From assembly GCF_015354505.1 (NCBI RefSeq), contig NZ_JACAFP010000004.1, positions 262,368-303,846 on the forward strand: 41,479 nt of DNA, in the 5' to 3' direction. The DNA comes from Microbacterium sp. UFMG61 (GTDB taxonomy: Bacteria > Actinomycetota > Actinomycetes > Actinomycetales > Microbacteriaceae). How positions within the stretch are numbered: position 1 is the first letter of the stretch; the number at the start of each line of letters is the position of its first letter. A model generated the notes under the pieces. That model searched no databases. It had not been told where the DNA came from and was given only the letters and a program-made list of their open reading frames with translations. A program made the translations under genes and the position numbers. Positions 34,729 through 41,479 of the stretch are shown piece by piece.

Positions 34729-36447
34729 TCACTGTGTATGAGTGCCATCTTCGCGCCACCGATCCGCAGCGTCGAGCGCTTCCCGGATCGAGTCCCCGAC
34801 GCGCGGACGTTCCGGGAACACGCGGCCTTCTCCGAGCCGCCCCAGCGCTCCCGTGGCGCGAAGCTGTTGGAGGACGGAGGAAGTGACCCCCGCGACCATG
34901 ACGGTTCCGCCGGCTGCCGTCACGCGAACCGAGTATCCTTCCAAGACCTTGAGGAAGGTGCTGCCGATCTCGTCCTTGCCTCGCAGGCGGATGATGACGA
35001 CGGCGCCGGCTGCGTTCGGGGGAACCTCCGGCAACTGGCCCTCCATCACGGGGGCTGCTGCGAAGAAGAGGCTTCCGTACGGGACGAGAACGCACGTCTG
35101 TCCGCCTTGTAGGACCTCGGGTGCGGCCGTCTCCCGCGGCATCTGCTCGCCGTCATCGAACACCCACTGCTTCACCACGACCCGATTCGACTGTCTGATC
35201 ACGTACAGGATGACGGCGAGCCCGACACCGGACAGTGCCGCATACTGCAGCGGGACGACGAGCGTCAGCAGGAAGGTCACGGACAGTACCGTCGCCTGCA
35301 CGGACCCGGTGCGCCACACCAAGAGGATCTGGCGGATCTTGAACGTACGGATGCCGACGAGGATCAACAGCCCTGCCAAAGAGGGCATGGCGACGTATTC
35401 GAAGACCGGACCGGCGGCGAGGATCGCCAGGGCCATCACGACGGCCGCGCAGAGGTTCGCGAGCGCGGATCGAGCGCCCGCGGTGCGCACGAGCGCCGTG
35501 GCGGACATCGACCCACCGACGGGCATTCCCTGGAAGAAGCCCGACGCGATGTTCGCGATGCCCTGGCCACGGAAATCCGCCGATGCATCGGCGAACTTCC
35601 CATCGGGGTTCGGGATCGAGCCGCTGATGGCGGCCCCCTGGACGAGGCCGACCAGCGCCAACGAGCATGCGGGCACGACGAGGGCGGGGATCAGCGACAG
35701 GTCGGGAATCTCCATACCCGGCAAGGTGCGCGGCACGTCAATGAGGTCTCCGATGGTCGCCACGGACCCGGTGGTCAGGATGTTGATCCACCATGCCGCG
35801 ACAGACCCGATCACGACGGCGACGACCATCCCCAACGTTCCGATGCGGGTCCGCTCGAGCACGAGGATCAGCGCAACTGTGAGCACAGTCACGAGAACCG
35901 TCGGCAGATTCCACTGCGGGACATGGACGATGGAGTCCAGTGCGCGAAGCACCCGGTTGTCCCCCTCGGCGACTCTGCCCGTGGCGTTGTCCAACTGCCC
36001 GAGCACGATGTTCACTGCGACGGCGTTGATGAAGCCCACCAGCACCGCCGTCGGAATGAAGCGGACGAGCGTTCCGAGCCGCGCGATTCCCAGGACGAGC
36101 ATCACCGCTCCCGCAAGCAGCACGAGCATCGCCAAACCGGATGCCGAGAGTCCCTCGGGCATCCCTGCGTCGACATCGGAGACGACCACGGCCATCGCGC
36201 CGGTGGCCTGTACGGACATGAACACCGAACCTGTGGCGAGAGCCCCCGCGAACGTGCCGAAGAGGTAGGCGTACAGACCGTGAAGTGGGTTGAGGCCCGC
36301 CAGCATTCCCGCGGCGAGCCCGTCGGGGACGCTCTCCACACCCAAGACGATGCCGGCCTTGATGTCTGCACCGGCCGTGCCCCGAGTGCCGAAACGGCGC
36401 AGGTAACGGCGGAGGACTGCCCGGGCTACTTCGGCGGTCAGACCCAT
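34729..36447 (-). CDS. SulP-family anion transporter 1 (with STAS-like domain)
   Basis: A 572-residue SLC26/SulP protein with about 10-14 membrane helices. Family segments include GADIKAGIVLGVESVPDGLA, GLNPLHGLYAYLFGTFAGAL, SVQATGAMAVVVSD and FGISGSIPN/GQGIANIASGFFQG. SulP proteins import sulfate, bicarbonate or other anions; the substrate is not evident. The C-terminal STAS-like domain (about 455-572, SLFFAAAPVMEG, VIIRLRGKDEIGSTF, VMVAGVTSSVLQQLRATGAL) has GST where the usual DST(G) motif has its aspartate. The ATG at 36447 overlaps the end of the 90-residue gene by 10 bases. Third gene of a coupled trio. Confidence 0.85.
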   Translation of the reverse strand: MGLTAEVARAVLRRYLRRFGTRGTAGADIKAGIVLGVESVPDGLAAGMLAGLNPLHGLYAYLFGTFAGALATGSVFMSVQATGAMAVVVSDVDAGMPEGLSASGLAMLVLLAGAVMLVLGIARLGTLVRFIPTAVLVGFINAVAVNIVLGQLDNATGRVAEGDNRVLRALDSIVHVPQWNLPTVLVTVLTVALILVLERTRIGTLGMVVAVVIGSVAAWWINILTTGSVATIGDLIDVPRTLPGMEIPDLSLIPALVVPACSLALVGLVQGAAISGSIPNPDGKFADASADFRGQGIANIASGFFQGMPVGGSMSATALVRTAGARSALANLCAAVVMALAILAAGPVFEYVAMPSLAGLLILVGIRTFKIRQILLVWRTGSVQATVLSVTFLLTLVVPLQYAALSGVGLAVILYVIRQSNRVVVKQWVFDDGEQMPRETAAPEVLQGGQTCVLVPYGSLFFAAAPVMEGQLPEVPPNAAGAVVIIRLRGKDEIGSTFLKVLEGYSVRVTAAGGTVMVAGVTSSVLQQLRATGALGRLGEGRVFPERPRVGDSIREALDAADRWREDGTHTQ

Positions 36448-36710
36448 ACCTGGATCGCCTTCTCGACTGGGATGATCCCGACCAGGGGCGAAGTCGCGCG
36501 GTCGACATGTTCGGCACGGAAGGCACCATCGTCCGGGCCGAACACCACGGCGACAGCAGCCCGGACCGCGCCGATCCGGCCGAAGAGGAAGCTGACTGCA
36601 TTCTCTCGTGCTCGGCGCGAGAGGAGGGTCGCGATCAGACCCATGATCGCGAGAGGGCTGGCGACGATGCCGAGGACCGCCGGGATCAGTTCCCACCCGA
36701 GCTCGATCAT
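36438..36710 (-). CDS. Truncated GAP-family-like membrane protein
   Basis: A 90-residue protein with one or two hydrophobic segments. Its first 50 residues (LIPAVLGIVASPLAIMGLIA, TLLSRRARENAVSFLFG) look like the N-terminal half of the GAP-family protein at 29917-30591, which reads SAVAIAISPIPIIAVILMLM and then VSFLVAW. The rest (GPDDGAFRAEHVDRATSPLV) no longer resembles the family, so it is a fragment or a shortened paralogue. It is coupled at both ends: ATGA with the SulP-2 stop, and a 10-base overlap with SulP-1. Kept as a gene because the frame and couplings are intact; it may be a decaying pseudogene. Confidence 0.65.
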   Translation of the reverse strand: MIELGWELIPAVLGIVASPLAIMGLIATLLSRRARENAVSFLFGRIGAVRAAVAVVFGPDDGAFRAEHVDRATSPLVGIIPVEKAIQVWV

Positions 36711-38377
36711 GCGAAATCTCCTCGTCGCGTCTCATGGGACGCTCCGCCGCTCGGCGGGGCGGCGAGCGCCTTCGCTGCATCCCTGTTGGTGGGGAACTGC
36801 CCGATCCCGTCCAGCAGTCCAAACGTCTCGAGTCGTTCACGCAGCCGAGGTCGGACACTGGCGAAGACCACGCGTATCCCTCTGCCTTCGAGCGCATTCA
36901 GGAGGCGCCGTAGGTCTCCTGCCCCGGTCGCATCGACGTCGCTGATGCCCTCTGCGTCGAGGACCAGCCCCGTCGTCTCAGGTCCGGCCGCGTCGACGAG
37001 GGCCGTCACCTGTTCTGCGATGGCGGCGGCGTTGGCGAAGAAGACCTGGCCTGCCAGGCGGATGACCAGGGTTTCCCCTGGTTCAGGCGTTTCGATGATC
37101 TCGGTGAAGGCGTCCGCGTCACCGGAGGCGAGGGCATCGACCTGCGGAGTCGCAGCGCGTCGGGCGAGATTTACCAGCGACAGGATGAACGCGATGGCGA
37201 GTCCTTGGAGCGGTCCGAGGATGAGGACGCCGAGGAGACAGACTGCTCCGATCCCGAACTCGTACGGCGATGTGCGCGCGAGTTGGATGAAGTCGCGTAC
37301 GCCGAGGAGGTTGAGGACAGCGACCGCGACCACGGCTCCGATCACCGGTGTGGGGATCTGCGCGAGGACGCTAGTGCCGAACAGAAGCAACAGGACGGCG
37401 CCCGCCGCCATGATGATGCTCGGAAGTTGCGTGCGGGAACCGAGTTGATCCATCGCGGCCGTCCGTGATGTCGACGACCCCACTGCGAACGACATCGACA
37501 GGCCGGCGGCCACGTTCGCGGCGCCGAAGGCGAGCAGGTCTAGGTCGCTGTCCGTGCGGTACCCGCGCTGTTCTCCGTACGAGCGGGAGAGCAGAACCCC
37601 CTCCGCCATCGTGATGAGGGCGAGAGCGAGAGCGGACGGGATCAGCGACGCCCATTGGCTGAAGCTCAGCGTGGGGAACGCGAACTGCGGAGGCCCCGCG
37701 TCCACCTCGCCCAGAACCGCCACCCCCACCTGATCGAGGTGGAACACGGAGGTGAGGAGGGTGGCGAGGATGAGCACCAGCAATGCCCACGGGGCTTTGG
37801 GGAGCAGCCGTCGCCCTCCGACGAGGATGACGAGTGCACACACGCTGAGAAGGACGGACGGCACGGATGCCTCGGGGACGCGGGCGATGAGTTCGACGAT
37901 CTCACGGAAGAAGCCGTCGGCGTCCCCCGCGGATACGCCCAGCATCTTGCGCACCTGGCTGACGAGCACCTCGAGTGCGAGGCCCGCGACGAACCCGATC
38001 AGGATCGGGTGCGAGAGGAAGTTCGCCAGGAACCCCCATCGCAGCACTGCAGCGATGAGCAGGGCGAGCCCGCACAGGATCGCTTGAGCCGCTGCCATCT
38101 CGGCGAAGTCGTCCTCGCCCACGCCGAGACCGACGAGAGACGAGAAGACGAGTGCTGCGGCGGCCGCGTCCGGAGAGGCGACCACCTGGCGGGAGGACAC
38201 GAGAAAGACGTAGACGAGTGTGGGAACGATGAGCGCGTACAGGCCAGCGGTGACGGGTAGGCCGGCTATCTGCGCGTACCCGATGTTCAACGGCACGGCA
38301 ATGGCGAGCAGCGTGAGACCGGCCAGCGACTCACGGACTATGCTCGCGTGGCGCAGCCCCTGCAAAGGCCGTTGCAT
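36707..38377 (-). CDS. SulP-family anion transporter 2 (with STAS domain)
   Basis: A 556-residue SLC26/SulP transporter. Membrane segments include LAIAVPLNIGYAQIAGLPVT, GLYALIVPTLVYVFL, SRQVVASPDAAAAAL and GAANVAAGLSMSFAVGSSTS, the last being the conserved substrate-site region. The C-terminal STAS domain (about 425-535) reads LVIRLAGQVFFANA and VLDAEGISDVDATGAGDL. The usual serine of the DST(G) motif, a phosphorylation-type position in STAS domains, is alanine here. The ATG at 38377 has AGGGGAG 5-9 bases upstream. First gene of the trio, with its promoter in 38378-38700. Confidence 0.88.
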   Translation of the reverse strand: MQRPLQGLRHASIVRESLAGLTLLAIAVPLNIGYAQIAGLPVTAGLYALIVPTLVYVFLVSSRQVVASPDAAAAALVFSSLVGLGVGEDDFAEMAAAQAILCGLALLIAAVLRWGFLANFLSHPILIGFVAGLALEVLVSQVRKMLGVSAGDADGFFREIVELIARVPEASVPSVLLSVCALVILVGGRRLLPKAPWALLVLILATLLTSVFHLDQVGVAVLGEVDAGPPQFAFPTLSFSQWASLIPSALALALITMAEGVLLSRSYGEQRGYRTDSDLDLLAFGAANVAAGLSMSFAVGSSTSRTAAMDQLGSRTQLPSIIMAAGAVLLLLFGTSVLAQIPTPVIGAVVAVAVLNLLGVRDFIQLARTSPYEFGIGAVCLLGVLILGPLQGLAIAFILSLVNLARRAATPQVDALASGDADAFTEIIETPEPGETLVIRLAGQVFFANAAAIAEQVTALVDAAGPETTGLVLDAEGISDVDATGAGDLRRLLNALEGRGIRVVFASVRPRLRERLETFGLLDGIGQFPTNRDAAKALAAPPSGGASHETRRGDFA

Positions 38378-38726
38378 TCGAATCTCCCCTCTGACACTTC
38401 GTTTTCGAAGCCGACGTCATCGTCCCGCGACCGGTCCTGTGGGAGGAGGCATCGGGACGTCTTTCATGCGGATCGGATGAGGGTACAGCCCCACGCGTGG
38501 ACACGCTCCGCCGCCGTGACCGCGTCTGGGCGAACCGGTACACGAACACCACGGGCAACGGTGACCTCAGCATCCCTCGAGGCCGTCGAACATCGTCTTC
38601 GACGACCACGCCGCCTGACCAACGGGATCAGCTCGCGCTGACACCGATGCGTACCTGAGCGGCTCCGCTCACTGACGAGGCCCGCCGGCGGCACGCTGGC
38701 ACGCTCCCCGCTACACCAAGACAATC

Positions 38727-38760
38727 GAACGCGCCCGAAAACCGGGCGCGTTCGTGTTTT
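38727..38760 (+). terminator. Orphan intrinsic terminator
   Basis: GAACGCGCCCG (38727-38737) pairs perfectly with CGGGCGCGTTC (38743-38753), loop AAAAC, then GTGTTTT. By strand it suits a plus-strand transcript, yet no plus-strand gene precedes it for several kilobases. Confidence 0.8.
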
Positions 38761-38818
38761 CACGACCAGAATCGCTCTACAAGGCTTACCCGAATCGGAA
38801 CCTCACTCCGCCGGGACG

Positions 38819-38862
38819 AAAAAGGGAAGGGCACCTGCTCGAAGCAGGTGCCCTTCCCTTTT
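38819..38862 (-). terminator. Terminator of tRNA-Pro
   Basis: A 20-base perfect stem (38820-38839 with 38843-38862), loop CGA, followed on the minus strand by five T residues. It starts 40 bases downstream of the tRNA 3' end. The plus strand also shows a T-rich flank, so it could work both ways. Confidence 0.9.
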
Positions 38863-38901
38863 CTCTCGCTGTTCTGCAATCAGTATTGCCAACAGCCCTT
38901 G

Positions 38902-38978
<77 letters not shown>

Positions 38979-39059
38979 TTGTTCTGCACTCTCGCGCAGG
39001 CAACTCCCCCATCTTAGCCCCACTCGACCGCGCTCCGCGAACCGAGCGCGCGCCGGGCG

Positions 39060-39088
39060 TTGCGGGTGTCGGAGGCCAGGCGTACCGT
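39060..39088 (+). promoter_or_regulatory. Leaderless promoter of the GNAT gene
   Basis: TTGCGG (39060-39065), a 17-base spacer and TACCGT (39083-39088), followed by seven bases and the ATG at 39096. No ribosome binding site lies before the ATG. Confidence 0.55.
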
Positions 39089-39095
39089 CACGTGT

Positions 39096-39680
39096 ATGAC
39101 GACGATCACGACCGAGGTGGCGACATCGGCCCACTGGGATGACGTGCAGCACGCTCTCACCGGTGGCAGTGAAGGGGCGAGCTGCCAGTGCATCTGGCCG
39201 ATGCTGAGCAACAGGGACTGGAGCGAGACAACCACTCAGCAGCGCACCGAGATGCTGCGCGCGGAGATCACCGAAGGTCCCCCTCCGGGGCTCATCGTCT
39301 ATGTCGATGGCGAGGCTGCCGGGTGGATCCGCATCGGTCCACGTACGGTGCAGGAGCGCATCCCGCGCACGCGCATGATCGCCGCAGCATCCGATGAGCC
39401 TTTCGACGACGATTCCGTGTGGGCGGTGAGCTGCTTCGTTGTCCGCCGCGAGCACCGCGGGTCGGGCCTGAACCTTCAGATGCTGCGAGCCGCCGTCGAC
39501 TACGCCCGCGCATCCGGCGCACGACTCATCGAGGGATACCCCGTCGACACTCGCGGCGAGAAGAAGCGCACGAACGACCTCTTCCACGGCACTCTCGGGA
39601 CGTTCCTTGCCGCCGGGTTCACGGAGGCTGCCGAAATGAAGCCCGGTCGCACGCTGGTCACAAGAGATCTCGCCTCATGA
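39096..39680 (+). CDS. GNAT-family N-acetyltransferase
   Basis: A 194-residue protein with the GNAT core: substrate-side strand GLIVYVDGEAAGWIRIGPRT, beta-4 VWAVSCFVVRREHRG and the acetyl-CoA-binding loop RREHRGSGLNLQMLRAAV (RxxGxG/A type), followed by ALIEGYP-like segment ARLIEGYPVD and FLAAGFTEAAE near the end. It transfers an acetyl group from acetyl-CoA to an unknown amine. The CxC pair SCQCIWPML near residues 29-31 is seen in a subgroup of GNAT proteins with a cysteine-rich start. Its stop overlaps the next ATG (ATGA), coupling it to a helix-hairpin-helix mini-protein. Confidence 0.87.
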   Translation: MTTITTEVATSAHWDDVQHALTGGSEGASCQCIWPMLSNRDWSETTTQQRTEMLRAEITEGPPPGLIVYVDGEAAGWIRIGPRTVQERIPRTRMIAAASDEPFDDDSVWAVSCFVVRREHRGSGLNLQMLRAAVDYARASGARLIEGYPVDTRGEKKRTNDLFHGTLGTFLAAGFTEAAEMKPGRTLVTRDLAS

Positions 39681-39874
39681 CGGAGGAGTCCGAACTTCCC
39701 GCATCCATGGGACGGGTGTCCCGGCGCGAGCTCGCTCTGCAGGGCCTGACCAGGCTGGACCAGTTCGACGGAGCCTCCGAGAAGCACCTCCTCTCGATAC
39801 ACGGCGTGGGGCCCAAGGCCATCCGCATCCTTCGGGAGCACCTCGAAGCCGCAGGCAAGCGACTCTCGCCCTGA
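39677..39874 (+). CDS. Helix-hairpin-helix mini-protein, 65 residues
   Basis: A 65-residue protein. The C-terminal half has a helix-hairpin-helix motif of DNA-binding type: LLSIHGVGPKAIRILREHLE, with HGVGPKA as the hairpin. The N-terminal 30 residues (GRVSRRELALQGLTRLDQFD) form another helical pair. This resembles the SAM/RNA polymerase alpha C-terminal-like HhH fold found in small stand-alone proteins. It probably contacts DNA or serves as an accessory module, function unknown. It is coupled to the acetyltransferase by ATGA, which suggests they act together. Confidence 0.75.
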   Translation: MTEESELPASMGRVSRRELALQGLTRLDQFDGASEKHLLSIHGVGPKAIRILREHLEAAGKRLSP

Positions 39875-39896
39875 ACGGACCACTAGCGTGGATGAC

Positions 39897-40352
39897 ATGA
39901 GCGACGAGCATCCGATCATCGAAGACGCCGAACTCGGCCCCCTCGTCCGTGCGACGACCGAGCTCGGCGATGGGACGGTCCTCACTCACGACTGGTACGC
40001 GGGCGGCACGGTCGTCGATGGTGCACCCCTCGACCTCATGATCGAGGGAACGAACGCCGAGGAGGCGCGCGGCCTGCTCCCCCACGTACACGAGACCGTG
40101 GCAGCGCTCGGGGCGCTGCGACGGCTAGCGTCGGATGCCGTGGTCACGGCCTTCAGCACCGGAACGCCCGAGCAGTACGAGCTCGACGACGCCGCGACCG
40201 ACCTGAACCTCGAGACCCTGGAGGCCTCAGCCGACGGCACCATCGTGCTGCATCTCATCGACACCTGTGGGCAGCATTTCCCTGAGGGTTACTGGCCCGC
40301 CGTGCATCTCGCCACCGACGGCCAGATCACTCAGGTGACTGTGGAGTCCTGA
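39897..40352 (+). CDS. Conserved hypothetical protein, 151 residues
   Basis: A 151-residue soluble acidic protein with no signal or membrane segment. It appears to be beta-rich (LGPLVRATTELGDGTVLTHD, WYAGGTVVDGAPLDLMIEGT, IVLHLIDTCGQHFPEGYWPA), possibly a DUF2004-type family; I am not sure. The C-terminal cysteine and histidines (DTCGQH) are conserved-looking but no catalytic site is evident. The ATG at 39897 lies seven bases after TAGCGT (39884-39889), consistent with leaderless transcription; the GTG at 39888 is less likely. Confidence 0.72.
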   Translation: MSDEHPIIEDAELGPLVRATTELGDGTVLTHDWYAGGTVVDGAPLDLMIEGTNAEEARGLLPHVHETVAALGALRRLASDAVVTAFSTGTPEQYELDDAATDLNLETLEASADGTIVLHLIDTCGQHFPEGYWPAVHLATDGQITQVTVES

Positions 40353-40377
40353 CCCGCTCGGTTCGATGATGCCGCCC

Positions 40378-40383
40378 TACGAT
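40378..40383 (+). promoter_or_regulatory. -10 element TACGAT for the YhhN gene
   Basis: TACGAT ends six bases before the ATG at 40390. GAGGGG between them could also serve as a ribosome site, so the element may be coincidental. Confidence 0.4.
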
Positions 40384-40389
40384 GAGGGG

Positions 40390-41058
40390 ATGCGACGCCG
40401 CACTCCGCTCCGTCTTCTCGCGTGGGCATTCCTGCCGTACGTCGCGATCTCGGCGACTCATGTGGCGCTTCTCGCCATAGGTGACGCAGTCGCCGGGCCG
40501 ACGAAACTCCTGCTGATGCCGATGCTCGCTCTTCCGGTGCTGGTGTCGCTCCGGCAGATCGCCGCACGAGGAGCACGTGCTCTCATCTTCGCGGCGCTCT
40601 TCTTCTCCTGGCTCGGCGACGGCGCCGGCATCTTCTTCCCAGCCGCGCCTGAAATGCCGCTCATGCTGCTCTTCTTCGGTGTCGCTCACATGGCATACAT
40701 CACCCTCTTCGTCCGCTACCTCACTCGACGACGGATGCCCTGGTGGGCGGTCGCCTATGCCGCATGGTGGGTCGCGATGCTGGTCGGCCTCGGCCCGCAC
40801 ACAGGCAGTCTGCTGATCGCGGTCGCGGTCTACGGGTTGGTACTCGGCTCCACAGCAGCACTCTCGACGCGCTGCCACCCCGTGGTCGCGACGGGCGGAG
40901 TGCTCTTCCTCGCCAGCGACACCCTGCTCGCACTGCGGCTCTTCCTCCCGGATTCGCTCCCCTCCTGGAGCAGCCCGACGATCATGCTGACCTATACGAT
41001 CGGTCAGGGGCTGATCGTCGCCGGGGCCCTGATCACACTGCGGAAGCGAGGATCTTGA
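40390..41058 (+). CDS. YhhN-family membrane protein (lysoplasmalogenase-like)
   Basis: A 222-residue protein with about seven or eight membrane helices. The pattern PTKLLLMPMLALPVLV, FAALFFSWLGDGAGIFF, VAHMAYITLFVRYL, VLFLASDTLLALRLF and IMLTYTIGQGLIVAG fits the YhhN/TMEM86 family. Some members cleave lysoplasmalogens, others are uncharacterised; the GDG and SD residues within membrane segments match the conserved acidic positions. The start is ATG 40390 with GAGGGG directly upstream. Its stop overlaps the next ATG by one base (TGATG), so the S4 gene is co-translated. Confidence 0.85.
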   Translation: MRRRTPLRLLAWAFLPYVAISATHVALLAIGDAVAGPTKLLLMPMLALPVLVSLRQIAARGARALIFAALFFSWLGDGAGIFFPAAPEMPLMLLFFGVAHMAYITLFVRYLTRRRMPWWAVAYAAWWVAMLVGLGPHTGSLLIAVAVYGLVLGSTAALSTRCHPVVATGGVLFLASDTLLALRLFLPDSLPSWSSPTIMLTYTIGQGLIVAGALITLRKRGS

Positions 41059-41444
41059 TGGCCGATGCGGCACGTGTCGACAGCTGGCTCTGGGCCATCC
41101 GCATCTACAAGACGCGCTCCGCGGCGACGACCGCATGCCGCGCGGGGCATGTGCGCGTGAACGGTGACAAGGTGAAAGCGGCACAGCATGTGCGCATCGG
41201 CGACGAACTGCGCGTGCGTATCGCCGGATTCGATCGCATCCTGATCGTGCGTCAATTGCTGGTCAAGCGCGTCGGAGCGCCCTTGGCGGCGCTCGCGTAC
41301 GAGGATCGCACTCCGGAGCGCGAGCCGCAGGCTGCTCTTGGCCTTCGTGATCGTGGAGCCGGTCGACCCACCAAGCGCGAGCGGCGCGACATCGATCGGC
41401 TGCGCGGACGAGCATCTGGGGATGCCGGAATGTTTCCGGAGTAG
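41058..41444 (+). CDS. S4-domain RNA-binding protein (Hsp15-like)
   Basis: A 128-residue protein. The S4 domain at residues 5-65 reads ARVDSWLWAIRIYKTRSAAT, TACRAGHVRVNGDKVKAAQH and VRIGDELRVRI, the fold that binds structured RNA. The basic C-terminal tail (AGRPTKRERRDIDRLRG) also fits RNA binding. Hsp15 (HslR) recycles 50S subunits carrying peptidyl-tRNA after heat stress, and this family is the closest; a similar role is inferred. GAGG lies 6 bases before the ATG at 41058, which overlaps the YhhN stop. Confidence 0.88.
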   Translation: MADAARVDSWLWAIRIYKTRSAATTACRAGHVRVNGDKVKAAQHVRIGDELRVRIAGFDRILIVRQLLVKRVGAPLAALAYEDRTPEREPQAALGLRDRGAGRPTKRERRDIDRLRGRASGDAGMFPE

Positions 41445-41479
41445 CGCTGCTCATATTCGTATCTTTGTTCTAATCTAGA

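Overview
The window is high-GC actinobacterial DNA, most like a Microbacteriaceae genome (Microbacterium or a close relative). The reasons are dense codon-biased genes with frequent GTG starts, a GarA/OdhI-FtsR type regulator set, an ImuA'-ImuB-DnaE2 mutasome under a TCGAAC-type LexA box, a biotin-dependent pyruvate carboxylase, and many genes whose start codon lies 6-7 bases after a TANNNT -10 element (leaderless transcription). The genus is inferred from gene content; no marker gene such as 16S rRNA is present.

Layout. 1-9021 is a central-carbon and regulatory block: a truncated acidic Pro/Glu-repeat protein, pyruvate carboxylase, an orphan ParA ATPase, two MerR regulators, a GarA/OdhI-like FHA protein, a CopC-like copper protein and dihydrolipoyl dehydrogenase. 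9109-12414 holds a two-gene type III polyketide operon (synthase plus methyltransferase), a CYTH-domain protein, a 70-residue protein of unknown function and a minimal A24 prepilin peptidase. 12553-18375 is the SOS mutasome operon (LexA box, imuA', imuB, dnaE2). 19041-22662 is a coupled glycan operon (GT4 glycosyltransferase, alpha-toroid protein, GH130 family protein). 22850-24983 is a MarR regulator divergent from an F420/NADP-oxidoreductase-like protein and a VOC dioxygenase-like protein. 25016-26665 holds a small acidic protein and an orphan HerA/FtsK-like ATPase with iterated operator-like repeats.

26827-38377 is the most system-like part: DUF1254-type protein, DUF6325-type protein, SHOCT protein, two uncharacterised membrane proteins, a GAP-family membrane protein, a lipoprotein, a large LuxR (LAL) regulator, a PLDc_N/SHOCT membrane protein, and a coupled trio of SulP transporter, 90-residue GAP-like fragment and second SulP transporter. 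I infer a cell-envelope or ion-stress island governed by the LAL regulator; the function is unproven. 38902-41479 holds tRNA-Pro(GGG) with a strong terminator, a GNAT acetyltransferase coupled to a helix-hairpin-helix mini-protein, an unknown 151-residue protein, a YhhN-family membrane protein and an S4 RNA-binding protein.

I saw no complete insertion sequence, prophage, CRISPR array or rRNA. Clear intrinsic terminators lie at 4934-4970, 9041-9076, 24956-24993, 25323-25360, 31164-31207, 38727-38760 and 38819-38862. Functions rest on motifs read by eye; no database search was possible.
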